From: an uncultured bacterium | Lineage (GTDB): Bacteria; Planctomycetota; UBA1135; GCA-002686595 | Direction of reading: 5' to 3' | Assembly: GCA_938075305.1 (NCBI GenBank) | Contig: CALJGV010000004.1 | Coordinates: 124,001 to 188,000, forward strand | Length of the DNA: 64,000 nt | Made by a program: the position numbers and the translations under genes | Notes under the pieces: generated by a model | What the model was told of the DNA's origin: nothing | Database searches by the model: none | Seen by the model: only the letters and a program-made list of their open reading frames with translations | Part shown: positions 48,285 to 56,444 of the stretch, in pieces | Position numbering within the stretch: position 1 is the first letter of the stretch | Layout of the letters: every line of letters begins with the position of its first letter

Positions 48285-49582
48285 CGACCGTCCCCCGGGG
48301 CTTCCGCGTCGGGCTGCGTGCGCAGCACCTCCACGAGGGCGCCGTCCCCCACCAGCTGAATGGAGGAGGCCACGACCCGCTCACCAGCCTCGAGGCCCGC
48401 GCGGACCACGCGTCCTCCGTCGTAGGAGCCCGGCGCAAGGACGAGAGGGCGCTCCTCCACCCTCGAGATGCCCTCGGGGTAACCCTCCGTCAGGACGTAG
48501 GCCACGGGGCCGCCGCCTCGGGAGGCGATGCAGCGCTCATCGAGCCAGATGGCGCCCGGGAGGGGCGCGCCCCGCAGGGTGACGCTGGCCGCGGATCCGG
48601 AGGGCAGCCCGTCCGCTCCCTCGAAGACCGCCTCCACCACCACCGAGCGCGTGATGGGCTGCACCTCGGCGCCCACCGCGGTGACCACGCCCTCGAGGAC
48701 GAGCCCGGGCCTAGAGAGCGGCGCGGCCGTTGCGGCAGCCCCCAAGGTCAAGGCCGCCACGTCGTCCTCGTGCACCTCCGCCACGAGCCGGAGCTGCGCC
48801 ACGTCCACGAGCGCCCCCACGGGCGCCCCCGGCGCGAGCACCTGCCCCACCTCCGGCGGGGTCCCGCCCGAGACCGCAGGGACGAAGCGCCCCTCGAACG
48901 GGGCCATGACGGCACAGCGCTCCAGCCGGGACTCGAGCAGGGAGAGCTGTTCGGTGCCGAGCCGCGCTTCAAGATCGGCCGCCGTGACGGCGGCGCCCGC
49001 CGCCTCGAGTCGGGCGAGGGCCTCCTCCACCGACCCCGCCGCCGCGAGGGTCTGCTTCCTGGCCAGGTCGTAGCGGGCGCGCTCCACCCCGCTCTGCTCC
49101 ACCAGCTCCTTCCACCGCTCCTCCTCGGACCGGAGCAGCCCCAGGGTCTCCTCCGCGAGGGCGAGGCCCGCTTGGGCCCGGGCGACGTCCTTACGGGCCG
49201 CCTGGGCTCCGGCCTGGGCCAGCTCGATGGCAGTGCCCTGGGCGGCGATCTGCAGCTCCAGATCCTCGCTCGCGACCCGCAGGAGCAGCGCCCCCTCGGC
49301 GAGAACCTGCCCGGGCCGCAACGCGGGGTGGAGCGCGGCAATTCGTCCTCCCAGCTCGCTCGAGACCATGAACCGGCGGGAGGCCGCCAGGGTCCCCTGG
49401 AGCTCAACCGTGCGCGGAACAGGGCCCCGGACCACCTCCACGGCCTCCACGGGAACGGGCCGCGGGCCCGGGAGGGACCGCTCGGGGGCCATGGGCCGGC
49501 CCTCGACAATCTTGAGCGCCGCCCAACCACCCGCCGCCAGCAGGGAGACGGCGATGAGGATCTGCGTGAGAGTTCTAAGCAT
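48281..49582 (-). CDS. RND efflux periplasmic adaptor (membrane fusion protein)
   Basis: A 433-residue adaptor with an N-terminal membrane anchor (LTQILIAVSLLAAGGWAAL). It shows the half-lipoyl motif LQGTLAASRRFMVSSELGGRI, a long coiled-coil hairpin of Ala/Glu/Leu-rich heptads (about residues 95-200), the second lipoyl half MAPFEGRFVP, and a barrel with VALVDVAQLRLVAEVHEDD. It bridges the RND permease to an outer-membrane channel. The ATG at 49582 is the first good start; the stop overlaps the permease ATG (ATGA). Confidence 0.9.
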   Translation of the reverse strand: MLRTLTQILIAVSLLAAGGWAALKIVEGRPMAPERSLPGPRPVPVEAVEVVRGPVPRTVELQGTLAASRRFMVSSELGGRIAALHPALRPGQVLAEGALLLRVASEDLELQIAAQGTAIELAQAGAQAARKDVARAQAGLALAEETLGLLRSEEERWKELVEQSGVERARYDLARKQTLAAAGSVEEALARLEAAGAAVTAADLEARLGTEQLSLLESRLERCAVMAPFEGRFVPAVSGGTPPEVGQVLAPGAPVGALVDVAQLRLVAEVHEDDVAALTLGAAATAAPLSRPGLVLEGVVTAVGAEVQPITRSVVVEAVFEGADGLPSGSAASVTLRGAPLPGAIWLDERCIASRGGGPVAYVLTEGYPEGISRVEERPLVLAPGSYDGGRVVRAGLEAGERVVASSIQLVGDGALVEVLRTQPDAEAPGDGR

Positions 49583-49746
49583 GGCTCGTGTTACGGGTTC
49601 CTTCGGCGCTACTGGACTCAGCGACGCGCGACGGTTCCAATCCTTCCCCGATCTTCTCTCCTCGGGCCTCCCTCGGCCCGGTCTCACCCGGCGGCCCCCG
49701 GCCGCCATCAACTCCAGACGACGCCCCTGACGGGCCCCCGACTGTC

Positions 49747-51039
49747 TTGCAGCTCGAAGTCGATACCTCCACCGCGGCCACGGCCAAGGTCGCCATCACC
49801 GTCCCCTCCGACGAGTTCCAGAAGGAGGTCCAAAGCGGGCTTCGCAACGCTTCCCAGCACGTGAACATGAAGGGCTTCCGCCCGGGGAAGGTCCCCATGG
49901 CGGTGCTCGAAAAGAAGTTCGGCGACGGCATCCGACGTGAGGTGAAAGAGTCCTTCGTCCAGCGTGGCTACGGCCAGGCCATGGAGGAGCACGGCCTCAA
50001 GCCCATGGCGCACCCCCGGCTCAACCCGGCCGAGCTCGACCTCGCCGACGACGGCTCCTTCGTGGTGGAGTTCGAGGTGCCGCTGCGCCCCAACTTCGAC
50101 CTCCCCGACTACAAGGGCCTGTCGATCACCAGCGAGCTAGAGCCCGTCATGGACGAGCAGATCGACACCACCATCGGCGAGATCAGGGAGCAGCAGTCCA
50201 CCCCTGAGGCCGCCGGCGAGGACGGCATCGGCGAGAAGGGCTTCGTGATCGCCAACCTCTCGTTCATGGAGGGCGAGGAGAAGGTCTTCGACCGCGAGGG
50301 CATGCGCCTCAACGCCATGAGCGTACCCCCCGGCGTGGACGGAGACGCGTTCGCCGAGGGCCTCAAGGGCGCCAAGGAAGGCGATCAGCTCACCTTCCCC
50401 ATGACCATCCCGGACTTCGTCGAGAACGAGGAGGCCCGGGGAAAGGACGGCACCTGCCTGCTGGACGTCCAGCAGGCCATGAACCTGACGCCGCCGTCCG
50501 ATGAGGACCTCTTCGCCATCCTCGGGGACGAGGTCAGCGACATGGACGGGCTGCGGGCGTTCGTCGCCGCGCGCCTCGGCGAGGCCGCCGAGGAGCGGGA
50601 GAGCAACCGGCAGGAGTCCGCGCTCCTGGACCAGGTCCTGGAGCAGTGCACGTTCGACCTGCCCGAGGCCATGCTGGAGCAGCAGACCCAGGCCCGCCTC
50701 ACCCAACTCGGCCAGGAGCTCGCCAGCAGCGGCGCCTCCGAGGAGGACGTCCAGAAGGCCCAGGACGAGCAGCGCCCCACCGCTGAGGCCGAGGCGGCCA
50801 AGGGCATGCGGGCCCTCCTGGTGGTCGAGGCCATCGGGGAGAAGGAGGAGCTCCTGGTGACCAACCCCGACCTCGAGACCGAATTGATGGCCATCGCCGC
50901 CCGGAACCAGACCACCGTCGAGGAGGTCAAGGAGTACTACGAGCAGAACAACCTGGGCCAGCAGCTCGCGATCGAGATCCTGGAGAAGAAGGTGCGCAGG
51001 TTCCTGCGTGAGAGCGCCGATATTCAGAGTCCGGCCTGA
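49747..51039 (+). CDS. tig: Trigger factor, ribosome-associated chaperone and PPIase
   Basis: A 430-residue trigger factor, the usual family length. It has the ribosome-binding signature [13 protein letters not shown], an [17 protein letters not shown] segment, a central PPIase-like domain and a long C-terminal helical chaperone arm. The natural family start falls at a TTG (49747, followed by QLEVDTST); longer ATG-started readings add about 50 low-complexity residues. It precedes clpP and clpX, the common folding-protease cluster. A GC hairpin follows the stop. Confidence 0.92.
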   Translation: MQLEVDTSTAATAKVAITVPSDEFQKEVQSGLRNASQHVNMKGFRPGKVPMAVLEKKFGDGIRREVKESFVQRGYGQAMEEHGLKPMAHPRLNPAELDLADDGSFVVEFEVPLRPNFDLPDYKGLSITSELEPVMDEQIDTTIGEIREQQSTPEAAGEDGIGEKGFVIANLSFMEGEEKVFDREGMRLNAMSVPPGVDGDAFAEGLKGAKEGDQLTFPMTIPDFVENEEARGKDGTCLLDVQQAMNLTPPSDEDLFAILGDEVSDMDGLRAFVAARLGEAAEERESNRQESALLDQVLEQCTFDLPEAMLEQQTQARLTQLGQELASSGASEEDVQKAQDEQRPTAEAEAAKGMRALLVVEAIGEKEELLVTNPDLETELMAIAARNQTTVEEVKEYYEQNNLGQQLAIEILEKKVRRFLRESADIQSPA

Positions 51040-51045
51040 GCCATC

Positions 51046-51067
51046 GGGGCGCCATCCCCGGCGCCCC
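51046..51067 (+). terminator. Hairpin between tig and clpP
   Basis: A perfect 8-bp all-G/C stem (arms 51046-51053 and 51060-51067) starts 6 nt after the tig stop. No T-tract follows, so it is more likely a partial attenuator or processing site than a full terminator. Confidence 0.4.
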
Positions 51068-51125
51068 AGCCCAGCCCGGCCATCTTCGCTTGAATCTGCG
51101 CTCCCCAACCTCTAGAGAAGGCGTC

Positions 51126-51749
51126 ATGCAGAACTACTACCCGGTCCCGTTTGTCATCGAGAAGACCGGCCGAGGCGAGCGGCAGTACGACATCTACTCC
51201 CGCCTCCTCGAGGATCGAATCATCTTCCTCGGCACCGCGATTGACGACAACGTCGCCAACGCGGTCATGGCCCAGCTGCTCTTCCTCGACAAGACCGGCC
51301 GGAACCAAGACATCAAGATGTACATCAACTCGCCCGGCGGCTCCGTCACCGCGGGCCTGGCGATCTACGACACGATGCAGCTGGTCGAACCGAACATTCA
51401 GACCTACTGCCTCGGGCAGGCGGCCTCCATGGGCGCGGTGCTCCTCTCGGGGGGCTCCAAGGGCAAGCGCTTCGCGCTGCCCCACAGTCGCGTGATGATC
51501 CACCAGCCCCATGGCGGCATGGGCGGCACGGCGCTCGACATGGAGATCCAGGTCCAGGAGATCCTCAAAATGAAGAAGCAGCTCGAGGGGATCATGGCCC
51601 AGCACGCTGGCCGGACCGCCGAGGAGCTCTCCGAGGCCTGTGAAAGGGACAACTTCATGTCCCCCGAAGAGGCAAAGGAGTTCGGGCTCATCGATCACAT
51701 CGTTGCCCGAGTTGATGACGGCCCCGAGGCCACCTCCACGGAGGAGTGA
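51126..51749 (+). CDS. clpP: ATP-dependent Clp protease proteolytic subunit
   Basis: A 207-residue serine protease that forms the ClpP tetradecamer. The triad is Ser101 (GQAASMGAV), His126 (RVMIHQP) and Asp175 (CERDNFM), offset by four from E. coli numbering. [12 protein letters not shown] forms the oxyanion and axial loop region. The ATG at 51126 is preceded by AGAAGG 6-7 nt upstream. An intrinsic terminator lies between it and clpX, so clpX has its own promoter. Confidence 0.97.
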   Translation: MQNYYPVPFVIEKTGRGERQYDIYSRLLEDRIIFLGTAIDDNVANAVMAQLLFLDKTGRNQDIKMYINSPGGSVTAGLAIYDTMQLVEPNIQTYCLGQAASMGAVLLSGGSKGKRFALPHSRVMIHQPHGGMGGTALDMEIQVQEILKMKKQLEGIMAQHAGRTAEELSEACERDNFMSPEEAKEFGLIDHIVARVDDGPEATSTEE

Positions 51750-51868
51750 CCCGCCGGGGAGGGCGGGGACGCTGCTTCAAAACGGCGCCCCGTCTCCTCT
51801 CAATTTGTTCCTCGCCAGATTCAACTGACTCGCGCAGGGCAGGGATCACCTGAAACGCCGATCTAACC

Positions 51869-51900
51869 GGGAGCGCGCGGCACTCGCCGCCGCTCCCTTT
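51869..51900 (+). terminator. Intrinsic terminator after clpP
   Basis: A 12-bp GC stem with one bulged C (arms 51869-51881 and 51886-51897, loop ACTC) followed by TTTCTCATGTT. It separates clpP from clpX. Confidence 0.7.
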
Positions 51901-51935
51901 CTCATGTTGGTTCTGTTCGCTTTCACGCAGAGCCA

Positions 51936-51941
51936 TAAACT
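51936..51941 (+). promoter_or_regulatory. -10 element for clpX (leaderless type)
   Basis: TAAACT with 6 nt to the ATG at 51948, directly after the clpP terminator. No ribosome binding site lies between. It would let clpX be expressed independently of tig-clpP. Confidence 0.5.
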
Positions 51942-51947
51942 TCGCCC

Positions 51948-53426
51948 ATGAGCTCTTCACGACGTACTGGCCGACAGGTCGAACGCTGCACCTTCTGTGA
52001 GAAGCCCCGACACCAGGTCACCTCGCTGATCGCGGGTCCGCCGGGCGTCTACATCTGCAATGAGTGCATCGAGATCTGCAACTCCATCCTCCAGGAGGAG
52101 CAGCGCCGCAACCCGGTGACGAGCGAGGGCGTCGAAGCGCCGAGCGCTCCGGTGGTGACAACTCAGTCGGGCGCCATCGATCGAGACCGCCTCCCGACGC
52201 CCATCGAAATCGCCCGCAGCCTGGACGAGTACGTCGTCGGCCAGCACCGCGCGAAGAAGGTGCTCTCTGTGGCGGTCTACAACCACTACAACCGCCTCCG
52301 CAGGCAGGCCACCCTCGAGGGGTCCGATTCGGCAGAGGTGGAGATCGAGAAGTCCAACGTCCTGCTCGTGGGTCCCACCGGCTCCGGCAAGACGCTCCTT
52401 GCGCGGACGATGGCACGGATGCTCGACGTGCCCTTCGCCATGGCTGATGCCACGACGCTCACCGAGGCGGGCTACGTCGGCGAGGACGTCGAGAACATCC
52501 TGCTGAAGCTGCTGCAATCCGCTGACTTCGACGTGGAGCGCGCCCAGCAAGGCATCATCTACATCGACGAGATCGACAAGATCGGGCGGACCACGGGGAA
52601 CGTGTCCATCACCCGCGACGTGTCGGGCGAGGGCGTCCAGCAGGCGCTCCTCAAGATACTGGAGGGCACCGTCGCCAGCGTGCCGCCCCAGGGCGGGCGC
52701 AAGCACCCCGAGCAGTCCTACATCCAGCTCGACACCGCGAACATCCTGTTCGTTGTCGGGGGCACCTTCTCCGGGGTCGAGGAGATCATCGGTCGCCGCG
52801 TGGGCCAGTCGGTGATTGGCTTCGGGCGCGAGCAGCTCTCCGACACCGCGCTCGAGGACGCCCGCAAGAAGTCGGTCGCCCCGGTGGCGCCGACCAACCT
52901 CCCCGCCTTCGACGAGTACGGGGCCCGGGACGAATACGTACGTTTCCTCCTCCCGAAGGACCTGATGGAATTCGGGCTCATCCCTGAGTTCATCGGCCGC
53001 CTCCCCATCATCGCGACCCTGGACACCCTCCGACGCGAGGAGCTGGTGCGAATCCTGGTCGAGCCCAAGAATGCCCTGGTCCGCCAGTACCAGAAGCACT
53101 TCGAGATCAACGGCAAGGAGCTCCTCTTCGACGAGTCCGGCCTCAAGGCCATCGCGGACCTCGCCATCGAGCGGGAGACCGGGGTGCGGGCGCTCCGCTC
53201 GATCCTGGAGTCACTCCTCCTGGACCTTCAGTACGAGCTCCCCTGCCGCAAGGACACCGATACCTTCACCGTCAACGAGGGCGTCGTCCGAGGCGAGATC
53301 CAGCTCGCCAGGGGCCTGACATCGGCGGACATCGAGGCCGATGAGGCCGCCGAGAAGGCGACCGAGGAAGGAAAGGGCGACGAAGGCGGCCGCGACGACG
53401 CGGCCCCCGAGCGCGAGAGCGCCTGA
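51948..53426 (+). CDS. clpX: ATP-dependent Clp protease ATP-binding subunit ClpX
   Basis: AAA+ unfoldase that feeds substrates to ClpP. The N-terminal zinc-binding domain has Cys14, Cys17, Cys37 and Cys40. Walker A GPTGSGKT is at 142-149 and Walker B with IIYIDEID near residue 204; [13 protein letters not shown] and the sensor region [10 protein letters not shown] complete the family pattern. At 492 residues it is longer than the usual 420-430; the extra residues are an acidic Ala/Glu/Asp tail of about 40 residues and a linker after the zinc domain. Confidence 0.96.
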   Translation: MSSSRRTGRQVERCTFCEKPRHQVTSLIAGPPGVYICNECIEICNSILQEEQRRNPVTSEGVEAPSAPVVTTQSGAIDRDRLPTPIEIARSLDEYVVGQHRAKKVLSVAVYNHYNRLRRQATLEGSDSAEVEIEKSNVLLVGPTGSGKTLLARTMARMLDVPFAMADATTLTEAGYVGEDVENILLKLLQSADFDVERAQQGIIYIDEIDKIGRTTGNVSITRDVSGEGVQQALLKILEGTVASVPPQGGRKHPEQSYIQLDTANILFVVGGTFSGVEEIIGRRVGQSVIGFGREQLSDTALEDARKKSVAPVAPTNLPAFDEYGARDEYVRFLLPKDLMEFGLIPEFIGRLPIIATLDTLRREELVRILVEPKNALVRQYQKHFEINGKELLFDESGLKAIADLAIERETGVRALRSILESLLLDLQYELPCRKDTDTFTVNEGVVRGEIQLARGLTSADIEADEAAEKATEEGKGDEGGRDDAAPERESA

Positions 53427-53518
53427 GGGGACGTGCGCCCCGCCGCAACGCGGGGGCACCGAACCGCGTCCGCCGGAAGGTGAGCGCTGACAGTCCCCTT
53501 GGGGCCCAGCGTTACGGC

Positions 53519-53524
53519 TATGAT
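53519..53524 (+). promoter_or_regulatory. -10 element for the DHH phosphoesterase gene (leaderless type)
   Basis: TATGAT ends 7 nt before the ATG at 53532; a TTGGGG lies upstream with a short 14-nt spacer. No ribosome binding site is present. Confidence 0.55.
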
Positions 53525-53531
53525 CCCCGCC

Positions 53532-54491
53532 ATGAATAGCGGCGGGACACGAGAAGAGCTTCGGATCCGGTATCACCGGGACTTCGACGGAATGGTGTCG
53601 GGCGCGGTCCTCGCGCACATCCTCCAGGAGCAGGGAGAGCGCACCCTCCTGAAGAGCGTCAACTACGACGAGCGCGCCGGCTGGGAGACCTTCGAGGAGG
53701 GCCGCCGCTTCGCCCTGGTGGACTTCCACTTCCACCCCCGCGCCGAGTACTGGTTCGATCACCACCCCACGACCTTCCTCACGGAGGAGCTCCGGGCCCA
53801 GTACCAGCCCTCCGACCGCTGGAGCTGGGATGAGAAGTCCCCCTCCTGCCCGCCGCTCATCATCCGGCACGCGCAGGAGCACTTCGACTACCAGCCGCCG
53901 GACCGCTTCATGGAGGCCGCCCACTGGTCGGACATCATCGACGCGGCGCGCTTCGAGAGCGTCGACCAGGCGATCTTCGGCGAGGACCCGGCGCTGCGCC
54001 TCATGCGAGCGCTCACCGCGTCCCCCAGCCCCGCGTGGGTGGACGAGCTCGCCACTGCCCTGATCACCGAGTCCCTCAGCGACGTCGCCTTGCGCGCGGA
54101 CGTGGAGAAGGTCTACGGCCGCGCCGCGCGGAACCGCGACAAGGCCCTGGACCAGTTCCCCCCGACGGTCCTGTGGAACCGCGGCGGCGTCCTGTTCTAT
54201 GACGCGGCCTCGTCCAAGATCCGCCGCGAGCGTTTCGCCCCGTTCTACCACCACCCAGAGGTCTCCTACGCGGTGGGCGTGATCCCGACCCGCGCCGGCT
54301 TCCACATCACCTGCGGCGAGAACCCCTGGAAGCAGCCGACCAACGGCGTGCACGTGGGCGAGATGATGGAGGAGTACGGAGGCGGCGGCCACCGCGCCGT
54401 GGGTGGGGCGAACCCGCCCTCCCTCGCCGAGGCCAAGCGCCTCGGCGAGGAGGTCGCGATCCGGATCAAGGACCACCTCGCCAGCGCCTGA
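53532..54491 (+). CDS. DHH-family phosphoesterase
   Basis: A 319-residue DHH/DHHA1 protein. It has YHRDFDG near the start, the VDFHFHPRAEYWFDHHPT metal-binding block (DHH) and the C-terminal DHHA1 motif GGGGHRAVGG. Members include NrnA oligoribonucleases, cyclic di-AMP phosphodiesterases and exopolyphosphatases; this one is soluble and has no sensory domain. The start at 53532 follows a TATGAT -10 (leaderless). It is followed after 6 nt by rlmN. Confidence 0.85.
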   Translation: MNSGGTREELRIRYHRDFDGMVSGAVLAHILQEQGERTLLKSVNYDERAGWETFEEGRRFALVDFHFHPRAEYWFDHHPTTFLTEELRAQYQPSDRWSWDEKSPSCPPLIIRHAQEHFDYQPPDRFMEAAHWSDIIDAARFESVDQAIFGEDPALRLMRALTASPSPAWVDELATALITESLSDVALRADVEKVYGRAARNRDKALDQFPPTVLWNRGGVLFYDAASSKIRRERFAPFYHHPEVSYAVGVIPTRAGFHITCGENPWKQPTNGVHVGEMMEEYGGGGHRAVGGANPPSLAEAKRLGEEVAIRIKDHLASA

Positions 54492-54497
54492 TCCCAA

Positions 54498-55565
54498 GTG
54501 GAAGCCGCCCCGTCGGAAGTCCCCCGGTCGCTCCTCGAGGCCGACCTCGCCACCCTGCGCTCCTTCGTGGTCGCCCGGGGAGGCAAGCCGTTCCACGCCA
54601 AGGTCCTGCGCCGCGCCGTGCTCGAGCGGGGCGTCCTCGAGTACGACCAGATCACCGACCTGCCCGCTCGCCTGCGGGCCATCCTGGAGGAAGAGCTCCC
54701 TATCTTCTCGGGCAGGCTCGTGGATGAGCGGACGGCCGCTGACGGGACCCGGAAGTTGCTGATCGAGTTCCCTGGCCGGAGCGAGGCCGAGGGCGCGATC
54801 TCGGTGGAGACCGTCCACATCCCCCCGGCGCGTCCCGAGCGAGACCCGAACAAGGGGGCGACCCTCTGCGTCTCCAGCCAGGCCGGCTGCCCCGTGGCGT
54901 GCCCCTTCTGCGCCTCCGGCCTGCTCGGCCTGGCCCGCAACCTGCGCGCCCACGAGATCGTCGAACAGTACGTCCGGGGCCGGGCGCTGGGGCCCCTGTC
55001 GCGGTCCGTGGTCATGGGCATCGGGGAGCCACTCCTGAACTACCCCCAGCTCTCCGCCGCCCTCGAGACGGTCCGTGGAGAGATGGGCCTCGGCGGACGC
55101 AAGCTCACGGTCTCCACCGTGGGCTTCCCGGACCGACTGCGCCGCCTCGCACCGGAGAAGCCGCGCTTCCAGCTCGCCATCTCGCTCCACACCCCCGACC
55201 AGGAGCAGCGGGACCGGCTCGTCCCGGCCATGGCCGGCGTCCCCATCGAGGAGGTCCTCGGCGCCGGGGACGACTGGTTCGAAAAGACCGGGCGCGAGGT
55301 CACCTACGAATACGTGCTCCTGGGCGGAGAGAACGACTCCGAGGGGCACGCATTGCGGCTCCTGGAGCGGCTGCGGGGTCGGCGCTGCAGCGTCAACCTG
55401 ATCCCCTACAACCCCACCCCCGAGCTCCCGTTCGACCGCCCCGAGGGCGGCTCCCCGGAGCGCTTCCGCGACGTGCTCGTGGAAGGCGGGCTGACCGCCA
55501 CGATCCGCTGGTCCCGCGGCCTCGAGGGCGCCGCCGCCTGCGGACAGCTACGCCTCGTTCGCTGA
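54498..55565 (+). CDS. rlmN: 23S rRNA/tRNA (adenine-C2)-methyltransferase RlmN
   Basis: Radical SAM methyltransferase that makes 2-methyladenosine at 23S rRNA A2503 and tRNA A37. The 355-residue protein has the cluster motif C-P-V-A-C-P-F-C, VVMGIGEPLLNY, an STVGFPDRLRRLA block, SLHTPDQEQRDRLVP, VLLGGENDS and NLIPYNP, and a C-terminal GAAACGQL with the second catalytic Cys. GTG start at 54498, close behind the DHH gene. Its end overlaps the convergent ATP-grasp gene by 18 nt. Confidence 0.93.
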   Translation: MEAAPSEVPRSLLEADLATLRSFVVARGGKPFHAKVLRRAVLERGVLEYDQITDLPARLRAILEEELPIFSGRLVDERTAADGTRKLLIEFPGRSEAEGAISVETVHIPPARPERDPNKGATLCVSSQAGCPVACPFCASGLLGLARNLRAHEIVEQYVRGRALGPLSRSVVMGIGEPLLNYPQLSAALETVRGEMGLGGRKLTVSTVGFPDRLRRLAPEKPRFQLAISLHTPDQEQRDRLVPAMAGVPIEEVLGAGDDWFEKTGREVTYEYVLLGGENDSEGHALRLLERLRGRRCSVNLIPYNPTPELPFDRPEGGSPERFRDVLVEGGLTATIRWSRGLEGAAACGQLRLVR

Positions 55566-56444
55566 GCGAGCCCCGTCCAGCGCCCCCAGCGTCGCCCGGA
55601 CCAGCGCCTCCGCGGAACCGGGCCGGGCCCGCAGGAAGAGCTCCGGCTCGATGAGCTCGAGCTCCATGAGGTAGGGCCGCCCGCTGGCAGCGGCCACCAG
55701 GTCCACCCGACCATAGACCGGAGGCAGCCCGCCAGGAACGGCGCGGAGGATCCCTTCAGCCTCGCGGAAGAGCTCCGGGGGAGGCTGGCGAAATTCGACG
55801 CTGCCCCCGTGCTCCTCCTGGACCCGGAAATCCCCGGGCGAGGAGCGCTTGAGGACCGCGTGGGAGTACTGGCCGCCGAAGTAGGTCAGCGACCACTCAC
55901 CGGACACGTAGAGCTCCTCCACGAAGGCCTGCACGAGGAAGTCTCCCCCCGCCGCGGCCTCGATCTCGCCGGGGACCGGGCCTCCCCGCTCGACCACCGC
56001 GGTGCGCCACGCGCCCCCGGACACGGTGGGCTTGAGGACCCCCCGCGCCGCGCCGATCCGGTCGAGCAGAGGATCCGCTGCGACACCGATCTCCGTGGAG
56101 TCGAGGAGCACCGTCGGGGGTATCCGGGCCGCGCCACTGCTGGCGAGGTCGAGGAGGTACCGCTTGTCATGGTTCCACCGCAGGAGCTCTGGCGAGTTCA
56201 ACACCGGAGCCTCGAGGCCCTCCACCCAGCGGAGAAAGCGCTCGGGGTCCATGAAGTACTCCCACGGCGTGCGGACCAGAGCCCCATCGCAGGGCGGCCC
56301 AGGGATGGGCTCGCCCCAGGGCGCGACCACCGTCTCCACGCCGTGCGCCGCGAAGGCCGCGGGGAGCCCGGCGTCATCCGGCTGCAAGGCCGGCATGGCG
56401 GGGTCAGTGATGAGCGCGAGGCGAAGCTCTCGAGGCGTACCCAT
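55548..56444 (-). CDS. ATP-grasp ligase (glutathione-synthase/DcsG-like)
   Basis: A 298-residue ATP-grasp protein. It has the N-terminal LALITDPAMPALQPDD block, ALVRTPWEYFMDPERFLRWVE, a LNSPELLRWNHDKRYLLDL motif, GVLKPTVSGGAW (ATP-binding loop) and YGRVDLVAAASGRPYLMELELIEPELFL with the metal-binding Glu residues. Family members ligate carboxylates to amines or cyclise O-ureido-serine; the substrate is not known. The start shares a base with the stop of the upstream DUF5916-like gene, so the two are cotranscribed. Confidence 0.82.
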   Translation of the reverse strand: MGTPRELRLALITDPAMPALQPDDAGLPAAFAAHGVETVVAPWGEPIPGPPCDGALVRTPWEYFMDPERFLRWVEGLEAPVLNSPELLRWNHDKRYLLDLASSGAARIPPTVLLDSTEIGVAADPLLDRIGAARGVLKPTVSGGAWRTAVVERGGPVPGEIEAAAGGDFLVQAFVEELYVSGEWSLTYFGGQYSHAVLKRSSPGDFRVQEEHGGSVEFRQPPPELFREAEGILRAVPGGLPPVYGRVDLVAAASGRPYLMELELIEPELFLRARPGSAEALVRATLGALDGARSANEA

